A stretch of DNA of 64,000 nucleotides from Rosa chinensis (GCF_002994745.2 NC_037094.1:3394001-3458000), one strand, 5' to 3'; shown: positions 12,738-26,003, counted from the first letter of the stretch. Numbers and translations: made by a program. The notes: generated by a model from the letters alone, not told the origin.

Positions 12738-15700
12738 ATGGATATGGATCCTAAGGAGCTCAATTTGAACAAAGGACCTGAAGGTTGCGGCGGCGGCGGC
12801 GGTGGTGAGGGGTTTATAGATAGGAGCAAGGTGAGGATTTTGCTCTGCGATAACGACGAGTCCAGCTCCGAAGAAGTTCTCAGGCTTCTTTTGAAATGCT
12901 CTTATCAAGGTTTGCTTTTTTACTTTTGCTAATGAGTTGCTGACCATTATCTGCTTTATCTGGTTTTCAATTTCCTGGAAATTTTTTGGTTTTCGAAAGC
13001 TTGGGATGGAAAATGTTAAACATTATTAACTGTTTGGCTTTGTTGAGAAAGTGGAAGGAAAAATTTATGAAGAAAATAGCTGAAATTGAAGTTAACGAGA
13101 TGTAGTTTGTGTTCCTTTGGTGCCTTTATCGACGAGGATAAGCTATATATTAGTATCTCCAATTACTGCATGGAATTCGTTATGGTTGTGGATTGTTGAT
13201 ATAGATGGATTAAACAAACAAGATCTTTGCTTTTGTTCTTTTCTGATGTTTTTAGTTGCCGAAATGTATCCTAAGAGGTGTTTTTCTCAAAAAACAGGTC
13301 AAAATCAAATGTGAATGTGTGTATTCAGATAAGTGATTTGTGTTGGAAGAACAATGCTTAAAATTGATGATACAGAGAGACATACTTTGATGCACTTTTT
13401 TTTTTTTGTCTACCGCGGTAGATTGTTAATGCAAGTAAGAATGTGACTTCTTTCATAGCAGTAGGAACCTCAAAGTACAGTTTTCTCCCGACATTGTCTT
13501 GGATATTTTTGCTTTTTTTGGGAGACTAGCTCCTTTTTGTTGTTGCCATAGTATACATGCCTTGCAAGGTGATGCTTGTGTCTCATGATTTCTTTGCTTC
13601 ACAGTCACTTCGGTCAAGTCTCCTCGGCAGGTGATCGATGCATTGAATGCAGAGGGACCTGATATTGATATCATACTTGCCGAAGTCGACCTTCCAATGA
13701 GAAAAGGAACCAGAATGTTGAAGTACATCACACGGCATAGAGAGTTGAGGCGCATTCCTGTGATCAGTAAGTAGTTCTTGTTCTTATGGCTGATGTTTCC
13801 TTTAATGAAAATTTTGGTCTTTTAAGGTCCATTATGGCTTAACCTATTGTTAAGTTTTTCTGCTTTGGTTAGTGATGTCGGCACAGGATGAGGTCTCTAC
13901 TGTTGTCAAGTGCCTGAGGCTTGGAGCGGCAGACTATCTTGTAAAGCCTTTACGAACTAATGAGCTTTTAAACTTGTGGACACACATGTGGAGAAGAAGA
14001 CACATGGTTTGTTTGCTTGACTTTTTATGTGCTTTTTTTTTTTTTTGCTCTGATGTCTTAACCACCGTTCTCCAGTAAGTTTTTCTGTTGCTTTATGCTG
14101 TATTCAAATATTTCTACTTAGAAATAAGGGAAATAGTGATTAATAGACACAAATCAGATGCCAGAAAGTCAGAAATGAGCAATGTATATGATTTTGATGT
14201 TGTTTTAGAGCTATATACAGCCTGTTAGTTTAGTTTATTGTATTGGGTGATGAGTGGTAACATGCAATTGAAATATTTGGTCTTTCCTTTGCGAAGCTGT
14301 AGTAACCTCTGTTTTAAGGGTTCCGTTAATAAGTGATATCTCTTTTCATGTCCTCTAGTACGCAACTCCTGGCCACTATATGTTCTTTTATATTGGTGTG
14401 ACACTTTTTCCTATGTATATTTGGCAGCTTGGACTTGCAGAGAAGAACGTGTTTAGTTATGACTTTGATACAGTTGTATCAGATCCTAGTGATCCTACTA
14501 CAAACTCATTCTCGGATGATACAGAAGAGAAGTCTCAGAAGAGTGCCAATCCAGAGATAGTATGTTATTTTATTGTTGTCTTTTTTGAAAAGTATAAAAG
14601 AAATATAAGTTCCATAAGATGTTAAATTTTGACTGCTCATATATAAGAAAGTTAATCCGTGAATTGTGGCCAATAGTTTTAGAGACACTGGATCATTATT
14701 ATCAAATAGCGATATGTGAACTTGATATATGGTTTGAGTTTAACTAAGGTGTCTGCTACTGCAATTGTAAATAGTTTAGAGAACTAGAAAGGCAAAGTGG
14801 AGGCCATTGTGATATCAAAATACATGTGTGAGGACATCTGGTTAATCTGTAACACCTAAGAATACATGCACTTGTATGTGATATTTAGGCCAAGCACAAA
14901 CATCTCTAATATACATAAATCACGGGGTAATCAAATTTAATATAGTCAATTTAATTTCCATCAAGTTTCAGAACTTGAAATTCGAGATGTAATACTGAAT
15001 AATGTCATGCTGAACTATTCCATAATGAACTGGATTTGAGAAGCTTCCAATCTCAGAACATGGAAAATCAGTTTGGGGTCAGGATGAATTTTTATAGATA
15101 ATTCAAAATTAACTAGAGCAACTTAAGTTTCCTTTATATTCAAGATTGCTTACTAGATATGGTATTCATACTGACTGAAAGTATTTTGTATGCTTACCTC
15201 ATTTTTTTCTTTTTCAAGCCTGTTTCTGCTGCCACGGAGCCTCCACTGGATGATCAATTAGAGTTTCAGAGTGATGTTCCAGAAATAAGTGACCGCCAAA
15301 CTGGTGAGCCACTTATGGCAAATGATGTGCTGCTTTTAAGTTTGGCATCTCCTGTCTTGGAATATCTTTTATGTCTGTTTCATGGTTAACAATAAAGAGC
15401 AGCCCTTTTTTGACAGTCAATTATTTGATTTGTGTAGTTTAGTTGAAACTTGAAACAAGTGATGTTCTATCATTACAGTAGCACAATATAGCAAATCTTC
15501 AATCTTACTGTTTTTTTTTCTGGTAATAATTTTTTTTTTCCTCCTATTTGGAACTGATGACAAATTTGTTTTTTCGTGCTCAAGATTCTGTATAGCTTAT
15601 ATTCATTTAATATTTTCTGGTTAGTGCATCTCTTTTAGTTAGATGTGATTAACCATTCTTAATATACATTATATTCTTGTAATTTATATGGTCAGGATCC

Positions 15701-17085
15701 ACTTGTAAGAAGAGTGAAACTTTTGAGGTTTGATACTCAAATTATAATTGAACAAATGACATTCTTTGAAGGCTTTGAGTATTTTCCTAACTGTGATGCT
15801 GACCATTAAGTCTGCCACTTGATTGCAGCCTTTCTTGTTTTCTTTCTCTCTTCCAAAAGAAATATATGAGATAAAAGTTTTGGATTTTTTTTTTTCTCTT
15901 GGGTAAGGGTTGTTTGTAGATATTGTAATGATATGACAAGGAGAATTTCTGTTATGTCAGTGTCTTTAACATCTTTTTTTCTAGATTGCCATGTATGGGC
16001 TATAGGACCAAGTAGTGTGTATTATGTTGCATCATTCATTTGACCTCAGTGATGTGAGGAAAGCATAGAATTAATTAGAAGCAGTATGATTTTTCAACTG
16101 GTCATTCTTCATCATTGGCACTTGAGATAATCTGTTCCTATTTCTGTGGTAATATTCTGCAGGAAAGTTTTCATCTGGCCCAAAAAAGAGCGAACTAAAG
16201 ATTGGGGGGTCATCTGCCTTCTTTACCTATGTCAAATCAAGCACAATTGAAAACAACTCCCAAGTCCATACAAAGGATAATGGTGCTGAGCGGTCAAGAG
16301 TGGAAGGGAAACATCCAGCATGTAGTCAACAAATGGTTGATGAGTCTCTCCAAGTAGATGGAAATGGAGAAGCATGGGAAAGCTATTCACAAGAAGATGA
16401 CTTTCCAACCAGTAATAGTATCCCAGATTCTCTTTCATTGGAGAGGTCTTGCACCCCACCTGGTTCAATGGAACTTCAGCATCGGAAGAATCATGCGGAA
16501 GACAGATCCTCTCAGGTGCCTGCGCATCCTAGAAATGAACCTCAACACGATGTTTCTAGATTGCCTGCCCATGCTTCGTATCCATACTATATGCCGAGGG
16601 TTGTCAATCAGGTTATGGGGTCATCATCAACTCAAGTGTATCAAAAGAATCTGCACGACATGCCAAATCATGCCGCAGCAGCAATTATGCAACATTACAG
16701 TCATCTTCCACACTGCCCTCCACATGTTAATGGGATGACTTCATTCTCCTACTATCCGCTTAGTATATGCTTACAACCTGGTCAGATGCCTAACAATCAT
16801 TCATGGCCATCCCTTGGAAGCTCATCTGCCAGTGAAGTGAAATTAAGTAAGGTTGACAGAAGAGAGGCAGCATTGATTAAATTTAGGCAGAAAAGAAAGG
16901 AGCGTTGCTTTGATAAAAAGATTAGGTATGTTAATCGAAAAAGACTTGCTGAAAGGAGGCCTCGTGTACGGGGACAATTTGTGAGGAAGGTAAATGGTGT
17001 AGATGTTGATCTCAATGGGCAACCTGCTTCTCTTGATGATGACGAGGATGATGAGGATGAGAAGGATGATGAGGAGCTTGCGTGA
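12738..17085 (+). CDS. TOC1: TOC1 / PRR1 circadian clock pseudo-response regulator
   Basis: Six exons, 12738-12909, 13605-13766, 13873-14006, 14428-14559, 15219-15303 and 16163-17085, join in frame to 535 aa. The pseudo-receiver spans about 31-149. E84 replaces the phospho-acceptor Asp, as in the PRR family, and K136 is kept in YLVKPL. After it come the TOC1-typical LGLAEKN block (157 onward), the [10 protein letters not shown] block, and a C-terminal CCT domain at about 461-505 ([20 protein letters not shown]). The protein ends in an acidic run. TOC1 is an evening-phased transcriptional repressor in the nucleus: CCT binds DNA, and the receiver mediates PRR and ZTL contacts. The ATG at 12738 is chosen because the frame upstream offers only a TTG. 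The gene looks fully intact. It is convergent with a dead VTI1 copy. Confidence 0.95.
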
Positions 17086-19495
17086 AGGTTTCCTATGTGG
17101 AATATGTTGCTTCTTGATATTGAAGTCATTCATTCTTGTCGGTTATGAGGCAGCATGTTTTCAGGTCCCAAGTGCAATAATTTCCTTGTAGTTGTAGAAG
17201 GTATGTTAAGGAAGTTCCTGCATCTTGGGGTATTCACTATATGGATGATAGGAATTGGCGCTGCACTTTCAAGTGAAGTGTCCTGAGAGCATCACCATAT
17301 CGGATGGAGTTGATCAAGGGTGCAAACCAGAAACTTCTGGTTATAATATCTATCAAGTCAGAAGAGATTAGATCATTTAAAAGTATCCCTTTGCACATTG
17401 TTCAGGAACACAGAGCCCAGAAGATGCGTCATGTAGAACTCTTGAATGATTCAACCACAAATTCTCTTTACTGGGTCGGAAGCATTCATCTTTTGTTACA
17501 TCAAAATCCATACAGGGGAAATGGGTTAGTTTTTCAGATTTCTTTGTGAACTAATGTCTGATGTTGAGAAGTTTTTCTTAATTTTTCTTTTTTGTCTGTA
17601 TGTAATATTATGTTCATTAAAATTTCATAATCCAAGTCTCTTCCGTGCGTTTTCTTTAACTCAGTAAAAATCAAGGCATTTAGTTTGATCTTGTTACACC
17701 GACTGACAATTCAACCGACTCTGCTTCAGTATATCAAGAACGGCAATGCGATGATTCCATGTTCTCATTGACCACCATACGTTTGGTTGACCAGGGATTA
17801 GGAGTAGCAGGCAAAGCCCTTTTTCGGTTTTTCATTTCCTTTTTTCTTTTAATAAGTTCAACTGTATTTCGCTTTAACCGTGCAGATGATCATCCCAACT
17901 GTAGTTCAACTGTATTCCGTAAAGGAAGGCTGCCATTCAGTTATAGAAGAAGATAAAATACTGCCACTTTTTGTTTCACCGAGAGTGCATGATTGCTTCT
18001 ATTCGTTCATATATTCTAATTACAATTTTCTAAATAAACAAGTAGACACATCACCAAGAACAGAAAAGATCTGAAAGTTTAGAGTAGGAAGAGAAATTAT
18101 TACATAACATACAAACCAGTATGAGAGATATTTCATATCAATGAAACAAGGCATGGCAGGACAGTAAACCTAGTGTGGTATCTTCAAGTGTAGAATAAGC
18201 AGGATGGCAAGGACGAGAACTCCTACTATGGAACCCATGATCCATTTGTTTCTGCTCATCCTTCTTGTCATGGCTACCAGAACCTTCTTACTGTTGGTAA
18301 TAGTTTCATCCACCGCATGCAACTGTCAAAACACGAAGGAAGAAGAAACACATTATTTACGATTTACGAAAGCTAATAACACATAAACACTGGATTCCTT
18401 TGTACCATACGAAAAGGAGAAGGTAGATAACATACATTGTTACTGGCATGTAGAAGAGACTGGCGTTGTTGATGCAAGTCTTGGAGAATCGTGATACCAA
18501 GCTCCTCTGTTTCGAGCACTGTTCTTCTACTCGACTTGATTCTGTCACTCGACTGGTTTATTCTTTCCTGTTGCCATCAACAACCTTCCTCTTTGATCAT
18601 TCGAGGCCCGTCTCATAGTCGGAACACTTGCACATTAGAACCTCACCACGACCTCACATTCATACATACACGCACATTAGGAGAGAAAGGTAATAAGTAC
18701 CGTCAAGGTATCTGTTTCTCGAGACTCCAACAACTCCTCGCGGGCGGAATGACTGATCTATGGCGTTGTTATTCTCTTAACTTGGCTCTTCAAGTTGTTC
18801 AAATCAGTTTTGTATTCTCTCACCTTGGCAATAAGCATTGCCTTCACACTCGGCTGCAGACTCCTTGCCTCGAGGTCCATCTTCCTAATATGCGCATTTC
18901 CATAACAGCAGACCATTAATCCAACAACACAATACACAATTACGCAGAAACAAACACATATCAAATAGACTTTAGGTGTAACATTACCAAATCATCAGCT
19001 TCATTCAATGCAACTTCTGTCTCTGCAGTTCTCTGCTTCCTTTGCTCTACAATACAAGAATTCACACAACCACCACCTTAACCTTAATCCACACATTACG
19101 AGTCTATTACAAACCAACGTACACATCCTACGAATTAAATATGCTTGAATTACCAATAAAAACCGAAATGCATGATGCGAAGTGCCAAACCCAGAAAAAT
19201 GAAATAGAAATTCAGAGACGTGTATCTCCATCAACGATGGTGGTGGTGGTGCATTTGTTTGAGAGATTAGCGGAGAGATCGCAGTAATGGCGCTCGTACC
19301 TTTCAAATACATCACTCATCGTTCCGGATCGTAATTCCACCAACAATATATGAGCAACAGAAATCATATAGGGAATTAATGTGAGTTATGTTTATCAGAG
19401 AATTGAATCGGTGATCGATCGGAGAATTGCTTTGTCGTTGCAATCTTCTAAAATGCAGACGTGCATCGGTGCATGAAAACAAAAATAATGGAACT
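16718..19495 (+). repeat. TOC1 3' end plus VTI1 duplication, copy 1
   Basis: This block, from inside the last TOC1 exon to just beyond the VTI1 start, is repeated in direct orientation at 34805-38215. The TOC1-VTI1 interval (17086-18169) holds TOC1 3' flank and no other gene. Here TOC1 is whole and VTI1 is dead; in copy 2 the reverse holds. Confidence 0.93.
18170..19319 (-). pseudogene. VTI1-type Qb-SNARE pseudogene
   Basis: All five exons of the intact VTI1 copy (36906-38049) can be aligned: 19226-19319, about 18989-19047, 18701-18889, 18430-18607 and 18170-18322. The gene is broken at several points. The exon 1 donor GT is AT (19224-19225). The exon 3 acceptor AG is AT (18890-18891). An in-frame TAG lies in exon 3 (18758-18760). 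The exon 4 acceptor AG is GG (18608-18609). One extra base near 18567 shifts the frame to an early TGA. The exon 4 donor side is also altered by small differences. The last exon with the membrane anchor is still readable. With so many lesions it cannot encode a SNARE. Confidence 0.92.
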
Positions 19496-20261
19496 TAGGG
19501 TGAAGATTGTTATGCTCCGTGAGCTGTCTGTACATTGCATAATGTTAATTAAGGAACTTAATAGGAGGATCCTTAGCGACCAATATGTGCTCAAACAATG
19601 CGTTTTCACACCTTTGTTTTTTTGGGTTTGAAAATTCTCTTGTTTTACAGGTTTTTGTATTTAATAACTTTAGTTGATCATCTTAGACTCTTAAAAGGAG
19701 ATCTGATAGATAAGTAAGTCGGACGTATATAATCATTTTTTGTCAACCATGAAGTAACACTTAAAAACACATGAGCTATACACACTTTTATTCAAAATCA
19801 ACACTTTTGGAGATCATTTATTTACAAGGGATAAGAAATACTTTGTAAGCTTAAGATTGGATTTATGATGAAACTTTAAGCACCAAAATGATACTTCTTT
19901 ATAGGTTTCATGTTTTAAAGAAAAAGAAATTGCATAATGGGTACAACCTTTAGAGACGATTTAGTCGTCAAGAAAGGTATTTCTGCATTTTTTTTTCTAT
20001 TTAAAAATTCTCTAATTCTACGAAGGGAAGTAAACAGCTCAACGGGAAGAGTTCCTGCATATGGCGAATCACGAACCGTGTTGAAGCTTTTCCAATAGCA
20101 GAGAAAATTTAACCTCTTATAACTAACATTAGGTAGGTTCCAACAATCAACTATGTGCGACCACTTTTATATGTACGTAAGGCAATCTGTTTAATCATGA
20201 AAAACGGCATGATTAACTGTTAGTTTTTCCAAGGCTGATTAACATTAGGTAGGTTTCCAAC
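19496..20261. other. Intergenic, nothing recognised
   Basis: AT-rich sequence upstream of the VTI1 pseudogene. I see no coding frame, repeat or RNA gene in it. Confidence 0.4.
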
Positions 20262-20402
20262 AATCAACTTGGTCACCATCACTTCTAGCTTCTCCAAGTG
20301 GTATCTCAAGTACTTGACCAAGAAACTTGAAGAAGCACAATGTGAGGGATTGGCTTCATGAGACCGCTGAAACTTCAACATTGCAGAGAACGAGGGCTGA
20401 GA
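20262..20402 (+). pseudogene. Ribosomal protein eL22 3' fragment
   Basis: Pieces of the eL22 C-terminus can be read without introns: VTITSSFSKWYLKYLTKK, then after a frameshift KKHNVRDWL, then after a further shift FNIAENEG and a stop. These match the end of plant 60S ribosomal protein L22. The fragment lacks the first part of the protein and has at least two frameshifts, so it is a dead processed-type copy. Confidence 0.75.
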
Positions 20403-22159
20403 ATTGAGAAATCAGTTTTTGTTTTGTATTCAGTGATTTGCGTTTTGATTGTGACGAGGAGATTGGGTTGAAAACAAGTGGAACAGGTATGGTATTTGGT
20501 TGTATTTTTCTTTCTTTGGGTGATTAGTTCTCATGGGGCTTTAGCTTCAGAGCAGAAATACTCTTAACTGTCGTTCTGGGTCTGTTTAATCTGATTGGTT
20601 TCTTCCATTTCTGAGTTGAATTGACACAGAGGGAGGGGATTAGGTTTTGGCTATCCAGTATTTGATTCGAAAGTTTGCTTCTTCTGAAGAATTTGTATTT
20701 GATTGACTGCAGATAGAGGTTCTAGGCGGTTGGTTGGGCTGATTGGGGAAAACGGGGAGCTGCAGACGCCAAATATCTACCCGTGAAGGTTATTTGTAGG
20801 CGCAATTGATGAAATTGTTTCTAAAGTTATGAACCTTTTAGTTTTGTTCTTCTTGCTAATAGTTATTTACTGTGGGTGTGGAAAGGTGTAAACTTGAAGA
20901 TTATGGGATGAAGAACATTATGGTTTTAAGTTTTAGTCTTGACTTATTTTTCCTCCAAAATTTTACTCCTGATTATCCATACACAACCTCATTTATGTAC
21001 CCGAAATATTTTTCCTATTTTGGTATGGGAATCAGTCATTTTGATTGAGATCTTATAGTTTTGCAGTTTTCTAAGATTGAATTGCTCTGACAATCCTTGG
21101 AAATCCGGTGACATTCTTTAACAATATCATCACTTGCTCTGTTTCTATTTTCTTCCAGTAGAATATTGCATTTAAAATTATTTTCTCAACTGAACCATCC
21201 TCTATTCTTACCTGTTCCGTATGCTGGTTCTTTCCATCTTATAAATACTTTCCTTTCTTCATTTGTTTCTCTTACTGTTGCCTACATTTGAACTTTGTTC
21301 TTTATTTATTTAACTCTTAAACTAAGGAGACATATCATTTGTATTTTTCTACTGGATGTTTGTATTTCTTACGTTAATTTCTTCCATGGTTTCTTAGGCT
21401 AAATGTTTTCAATTTCAGTGTGATTCAATTGAATTTAATCGTTTGTTCCTTATTCAAGGTTTTAAGCCTAGCTATTTTGTAGTACTTGCATGATTAGCAG
21501 TGTATTGTTTTGAAATCAAAGTGATTGAGTGGTCCATGTTTTCATTAATTATATATTCAATTATGATTTGTATATTCTTTTTTTTTTTAAATTATGATTT
21601 GTATATAATTATGATTGGATTTATTTGCAGAATGTATTCAGCTTGAGTCTCTGTTTTTTTTGTTTTTGTTTTTTTTGCTCTTTTGCATTTGAATGGATCT
21701 AAGAGTGAGATCTAAGAGTGATGATGGTTTGCTATCAAAACTGATTAGACTAGGAAGAAGTAATTGGCAGTAGTAGAGGTTATTGGTTTTTTGACACTGA
21801 GACATGAGTGAAACCCAAATTACTTTCAGTTTTGATCCCCAATTTGGTACGGTTTGGGAGTAATGCATGTACTGTAATGGATTTTTGTTGCCCCTCTACA
21901 AGAGACTGGCGCTGAAGTCATTACTGAATGGTTCTTCTTCCTCTTCGCTGGGATTTTGTAACATGCAGGATCTCCCATAAAGTTAAGATGTTTGTAAAAG
22001 CACATTCTCATCATACAAGGATAGAAGACCAACTTCTTCTCTTTTTAAATGATTTTAACTTCCTCTGCTTGCTTTTGCATTTCAACATTATTGGACTTTT
22101 AAAAGCTCTTGCAAGTATGATAATTTTTTTTTTTTTTTTGGGAAATCTCTAGATCACAG
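20403..22159. other. Gene-poor stretch
   Basis: T-rich sequence with no convincing coding frame. Some splice-like signals are present (for example a short open piece after TGCAG near 20713), but nothing could be matched to a family. Confidence 0.35.
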
Positions 22160-22538
22160 GTCCAACTAAATAAGTTGGGACATCAGCTTGGTTTAGATAC
22201 TTATGGAATTGATGCCAATGAATAGGATTCAAGCATTAATATTGTCAGCGATGGGGAAACTCATTTTCCAGTCCCCTTAAATAAGGAGCAGCTGAATGAT
22301 GTTGCTCCAAGCAAGAAAAGGCTCGATGTAAACAGGGGTTCTGCCAAGGAACCAAAACAAGGTGGTAAGTAATCCATCTGTATTAGTTTAATGGATTTTG
22401 TGCCATTCTTCTACACCCTTCTTATGCGATTGTTTTAGACTGGAGCAGTGGAAGGCGATACTGTTGGAATCGAGAGAGCGGGAGAAGAAATCAGTCCGCG
22501 TTTCATTTGGATCAATCTTAAAAGCTTGGCTATCGAAG
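22160..22538 (+). pseudogene. Unidentified exon-like coding remnants
   Basis: Two pieces look like old exons. The piece 22160-22364 follows AG and precedes GTAAGT. It reads LGHQLGLDTYGIDANE, an in-frame TAG (22223-22225), then THFPVPLNKEQL and APSKKRLDVNRG. The piece 22439-22538 follows TTTTAG and precedes GT. It reads 33 open codons rich in charged residues (LEQWKAILLESREREKKS). I do not recognise the protein. The in-frame stop argues that it is dead, unless the reading start lies after it. Confidence 0.4.
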
Positions 22539-23375
22539 GTATTGTTTCCCAGATTCCAATTTTTTTTTTCGTTTTGATTGGGGTTTTTGTTGCGGTTGGG
22601 TTTGGATTGATATGGGTTTCGATCTTTTAGTTTCGGTGTGCTTCAGTTTTGAAGATAATCGTGCTGGTTGAGGTCAGGCATTTTGTTGTGCTTGGGTTTT
22701 GAAGATAATCGTGCTAGATCAACCAGGTGAGGGGTTTTTTTAATTGAGTTTTGTTTATAATTCAGCTGGCCTTCTGCTTCTCCTCATGGAATCAAGGTTC
22801 AAGTTTTTATACCAGAATAATAGTATAGGATTAGACAAACTTTACTAATAATATAGTCATTTAGCTTTCTGTTTTCATTTTATCAATAGGATTTATCATT
22901 TTATTGTATGCAGATTAGGTAGCATTTGAGGTGTTGTCAATTGTGAAGCTGCTGCTGACTTCCAATCATCTTTCTTAGGTTGGTTGCCTATAATTCCCAT
23001 CCCTTTGTGTGTACTGTACTATTGTATATGAATTCTTATATGTTCTTCACCGGGATTCGGACTTTGTATGTTTATCATAGTATAAGAGAGTGCTTTGGGT
23101 TGATGAGGATACTAAAGATGGCTCCTTCAACCTAACAGAGATACCAAAGCCTCGATCTTTGAAAATTATATATACTTGCATCAACATATTAGATGCTATT
23201 ACCCATCTCAACTCCGATTTTTGTTTTTAGGCTAATAAAGATAATATCAAAAGAATCATTGTTAATTCATATCTAAATATTTGGGGCAGCATGTATTATA
23301 CAACTTTGCTTCATTATCATGGAAAACCATTTAACTTTCTGTGCTGGTTTTCTTCTCCATTTTGGTAACTCATTT

Positions 23376-24179
23376 ATATTTGCAAAGATATGTGATCAAT
23401 CAAAATGGAATGAGCATGTTGCTATCAATACAAATACACACATGAATGTATACAATAACAGAAAATCAAATCTTCAAAGGCATTAAAAAAATGGAATGAG
23501 CATTTTGAATATGTGATTTAACTCATTTTGAATACTTTTCAAGTCTTAGGTTTCTAAAAACACGAGCCATGATGGTGCATAGAGGCTGAATTTTTCCTTT
23601 TCTGTGCTCCATGTCTTTTTCTGTTGAAAGCAGAATTAGTACCTGGGAATAAGAGGAAGAAGAGAAATATGGGTAATTGAGTATTCATTTGAAGCACCTG
23701 GCTGTTTTAAGTTTTTAATTGGCGTTTTTTTTTTTTATTTCTTCTGGGTTTTGTGGTTTGATGCAGATTGAGCCAATTTCCATCATTTATGTGCTGTTTT
23801 GTGTAAAGAAAATCTACAGTAAGGATCTTGAACTCATTTTTATTTTTTACTTGAGCTTTTGTCCTCACAACAGGTTTATATACCTGTGCAGCAATGTGAT
23901 ACTTGCAATTTCCTTCTTTTTGCTATCCGTAGGATGCTTGGTTCAATGATATGTTATCTTGGCAGATTTGTGCAAATAATCGGAGTACTGTGTGCCCAAA
24001 TGAGTATGCCTCTGATTGCTGTCTTCTTTTATTTCCAACACGTTCCAAGTCAAAAAAGAAATTTTTTTAATGCCTTTGTAGATTTGATTTCTGTTGTTGT
24101 ATACATTCATATGTGTGTATTTGTATTGATAGCAACATGCTCATTCCATTTTGATTGATCACATATATTTGCAAATATG
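23376..24179. repeat. Foldback element with about 117-bp inverted arms
   Basis: The arm 23376-23491 is the near-perfect reverse complement of 24061-24179. It includes the shared strings ATCAATCAAAATGGAATGAG and ATCAATACAAATACACACAT in inverted form. The loop is about 570 bp. It could be a terminal-inverted-repeat transposon of about 804 bp with no transposase, or a chance inverted duplication. No clear target duplication was seen. A transcript across it would form a long hairpin. Confidence 0.75.
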
Positions 24180-24299
24180 TTGGCCTCTTTGCATATCATT
24201 GCATTGCCATTTATTAACTATGAACAGATGCATGACCTTCATAAGAAAACTATTGTCAATATTTTTCAACTTATAGTACCGTACGATTCAGATAGCATA

Positions 24300-24850
24300 A
24301 CTTTTTTTTTGTGCAGGAATTGATCTTTTTGGAGACTCAAGGTTGTTCATGAAATCTTTTTTGTTCCTCTTATTTATGGTTTACAATTCCTTTACTGTGC
24401 TGAATTGATGCCAAAAAAAGCAGAAGAGAGTTGTTCAGCATTGACTCAGACAAAAAACCTCGCAGGTAAACCTCTACAAAATCTTTCTTCATTCAGATTC
24501 ATATTACAAAATTTATCTTCATTCAGCTTCAATTTTCTTCACATCTCAAGTGTGTGAAACAGCGACTACGTTTTCTTTTCTCACAATGATAGGGAAACTA
24601 GCGCCGAACCAGCAATGTCATCAACAGACGATGCACAACCCAACAAGCAGAAAACTGACTGCAGCAGCTTATCATTGCAACTCTTGCACCACTTTTTGTA
24701 TAGATAGAAATGGAGCAAGCAATTTTTTCATAGGCCAACACCTTTTGTTAGACCAACTATTTTTTGGAAAATGTTCCAACATAGATAGCCTATTTGTTGA
24801 ACAATCCACTATGATAATATCATCTTTTGTTTTAGATGATCTGCAGTAAT
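24300..24850 (+). other. Exon-like pieces, unidentified
   Basis: Short open stretches lie between plausible splice signals. A piece after GTGCAG at about 24317 reads GIDLFGDS. A piece ending before GTAAAC at about 24468 reads ELFSIDSDKKPR. A piece from about 24594 reads ETSAEPAMSSTDDAQPNKQK. Together they may be the 3' end of one gene or a pseudogene, perhaps the same one as at 22.2-22.5 kb. No family could be named. Confidence 0.3.
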
Positions 24851-25387
24851 GATAACAGTTCTATCATTTATATCCTCGAGTGGAGGCGAGCTTTGATGAA
24901 ATTAAAGCAAGAGAGAAACCAAGGTTCGCTTTGATGGAAAAGTAAACGGAAGAGATAGACAAGTGCACACGTTGATAGGGTGGACGTGTTTTTACAGTTC
25001 TAGAGATAGACGTGTATATATAATCGGGAAGTCGACTGTACTGTTCTCTTATTTCCATCGCCGCCCGCAAAGTGCAAACCAGAACAGAGGAGACACTTCA
25101 TCCAAAACTTCATCGGAGTACATTGGAACAGAAGATCTGCAACAAGTCCCCTCCATATCCATATCCATATCCAAATCTAATCAATATATGTAATTACCCC
25201 TGTCAGCAGTGGAGTTTTCCTTTGGATTGATTGCCCAAATATAATGAGATTCCATTAGATCTGGATTGGATTGTGAGTTTCTATGTACAGAGAAAAGATG
25301 AAAAAAATGAAACTGATCTGAAATTGAAAGAAGGCGATATGAAATTATATCGAACATTTGATTCCTACACCCACATACTCTAAATCA

Positions 25388-25557
25388 AACATGATCTGGC
25401 TTCACCGTCGAGTCCTTGCTCGGGTACTTCTTGATTCCGGCAACGAGGCATTGTCGCCCATGCCTTCGTCGATGGCCTTCACAATGATGCCTTTGCGGCC
25501 GGCTAAGCGACCCTGGAAGAGGATCACGGCCTTGTTTGGCTTCAAAAACTTCACCAT
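25388..25557 (-). pseudogene. Ribosomal protein eL27 5' fragment
   Basis: From an ATG at 25557 the minus strand reads [20 protein letters not shown] and continues to about residue 38. A frameshift follows, and the next frame reads [18 protein letters not shown]. Both parts match the first 60 residues of plant 60S ribosomal protein L27, without introns. The remaining part of the protein is missing. It is a truncated, frameshifted retrocopy. Confidence 0.85.
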
Positions 25558-26003
25558 GCTGGGGGAGAAGATGGAAAGACAATGAAGATTTTTGAAAATA
25601 AGACAATGAAGAATTGAAGATTAAAGATAGGAGGACTCTGCCTCTTTTTTACTTCATACACCATTAATTAAATCTTTTGTTTCATTTTTACCCATCCCCT
25701 GGCAGAACGCATAACTGCAGAGTTTTTTTTTTTTTTTTTCAAACAGTGTTAACAATGCTGACGGACTGATCTGATGGCTCAGATCGCTTAGTCGCCTCAG
25801 GAAGCAAGATCTGTTGACATCATGAGCACATCAACACTAGAAAAGTACCTAGGATCTTCAGTTTGATACCAAACCTAAGTCAGACGCAAGCTTAATTTCT
25901 TTCTAGAAAGCTCAGTTTGGTACGAAACTGAAAGAAACCCAGAAGTGAGTTTGTTTGACATCCTAGATTTCTTTCTACGTACTAGAAAAGTACAAGACAC
26001 AAC

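Noticed and set aside
12441..12947. Minus-strand frame of 168 codons over the TOC1 start
   Set aside because: It is antisense to TOC1 exon 1 and its leader; the glutamate run comes from CTT repeats.
16358..17133. Several frames over the last TOC1 exon
   Set aside because: Shadows of the TOC1 coding frame, which is fixed by the CCT domain.
17304..18074. Frames in the TOC1-VTI1 interval
   Set aside because: The copy at 36.0-36.5 kb has different frames through the same DNA, so they are not conserved; this is TOC1 3' flank.
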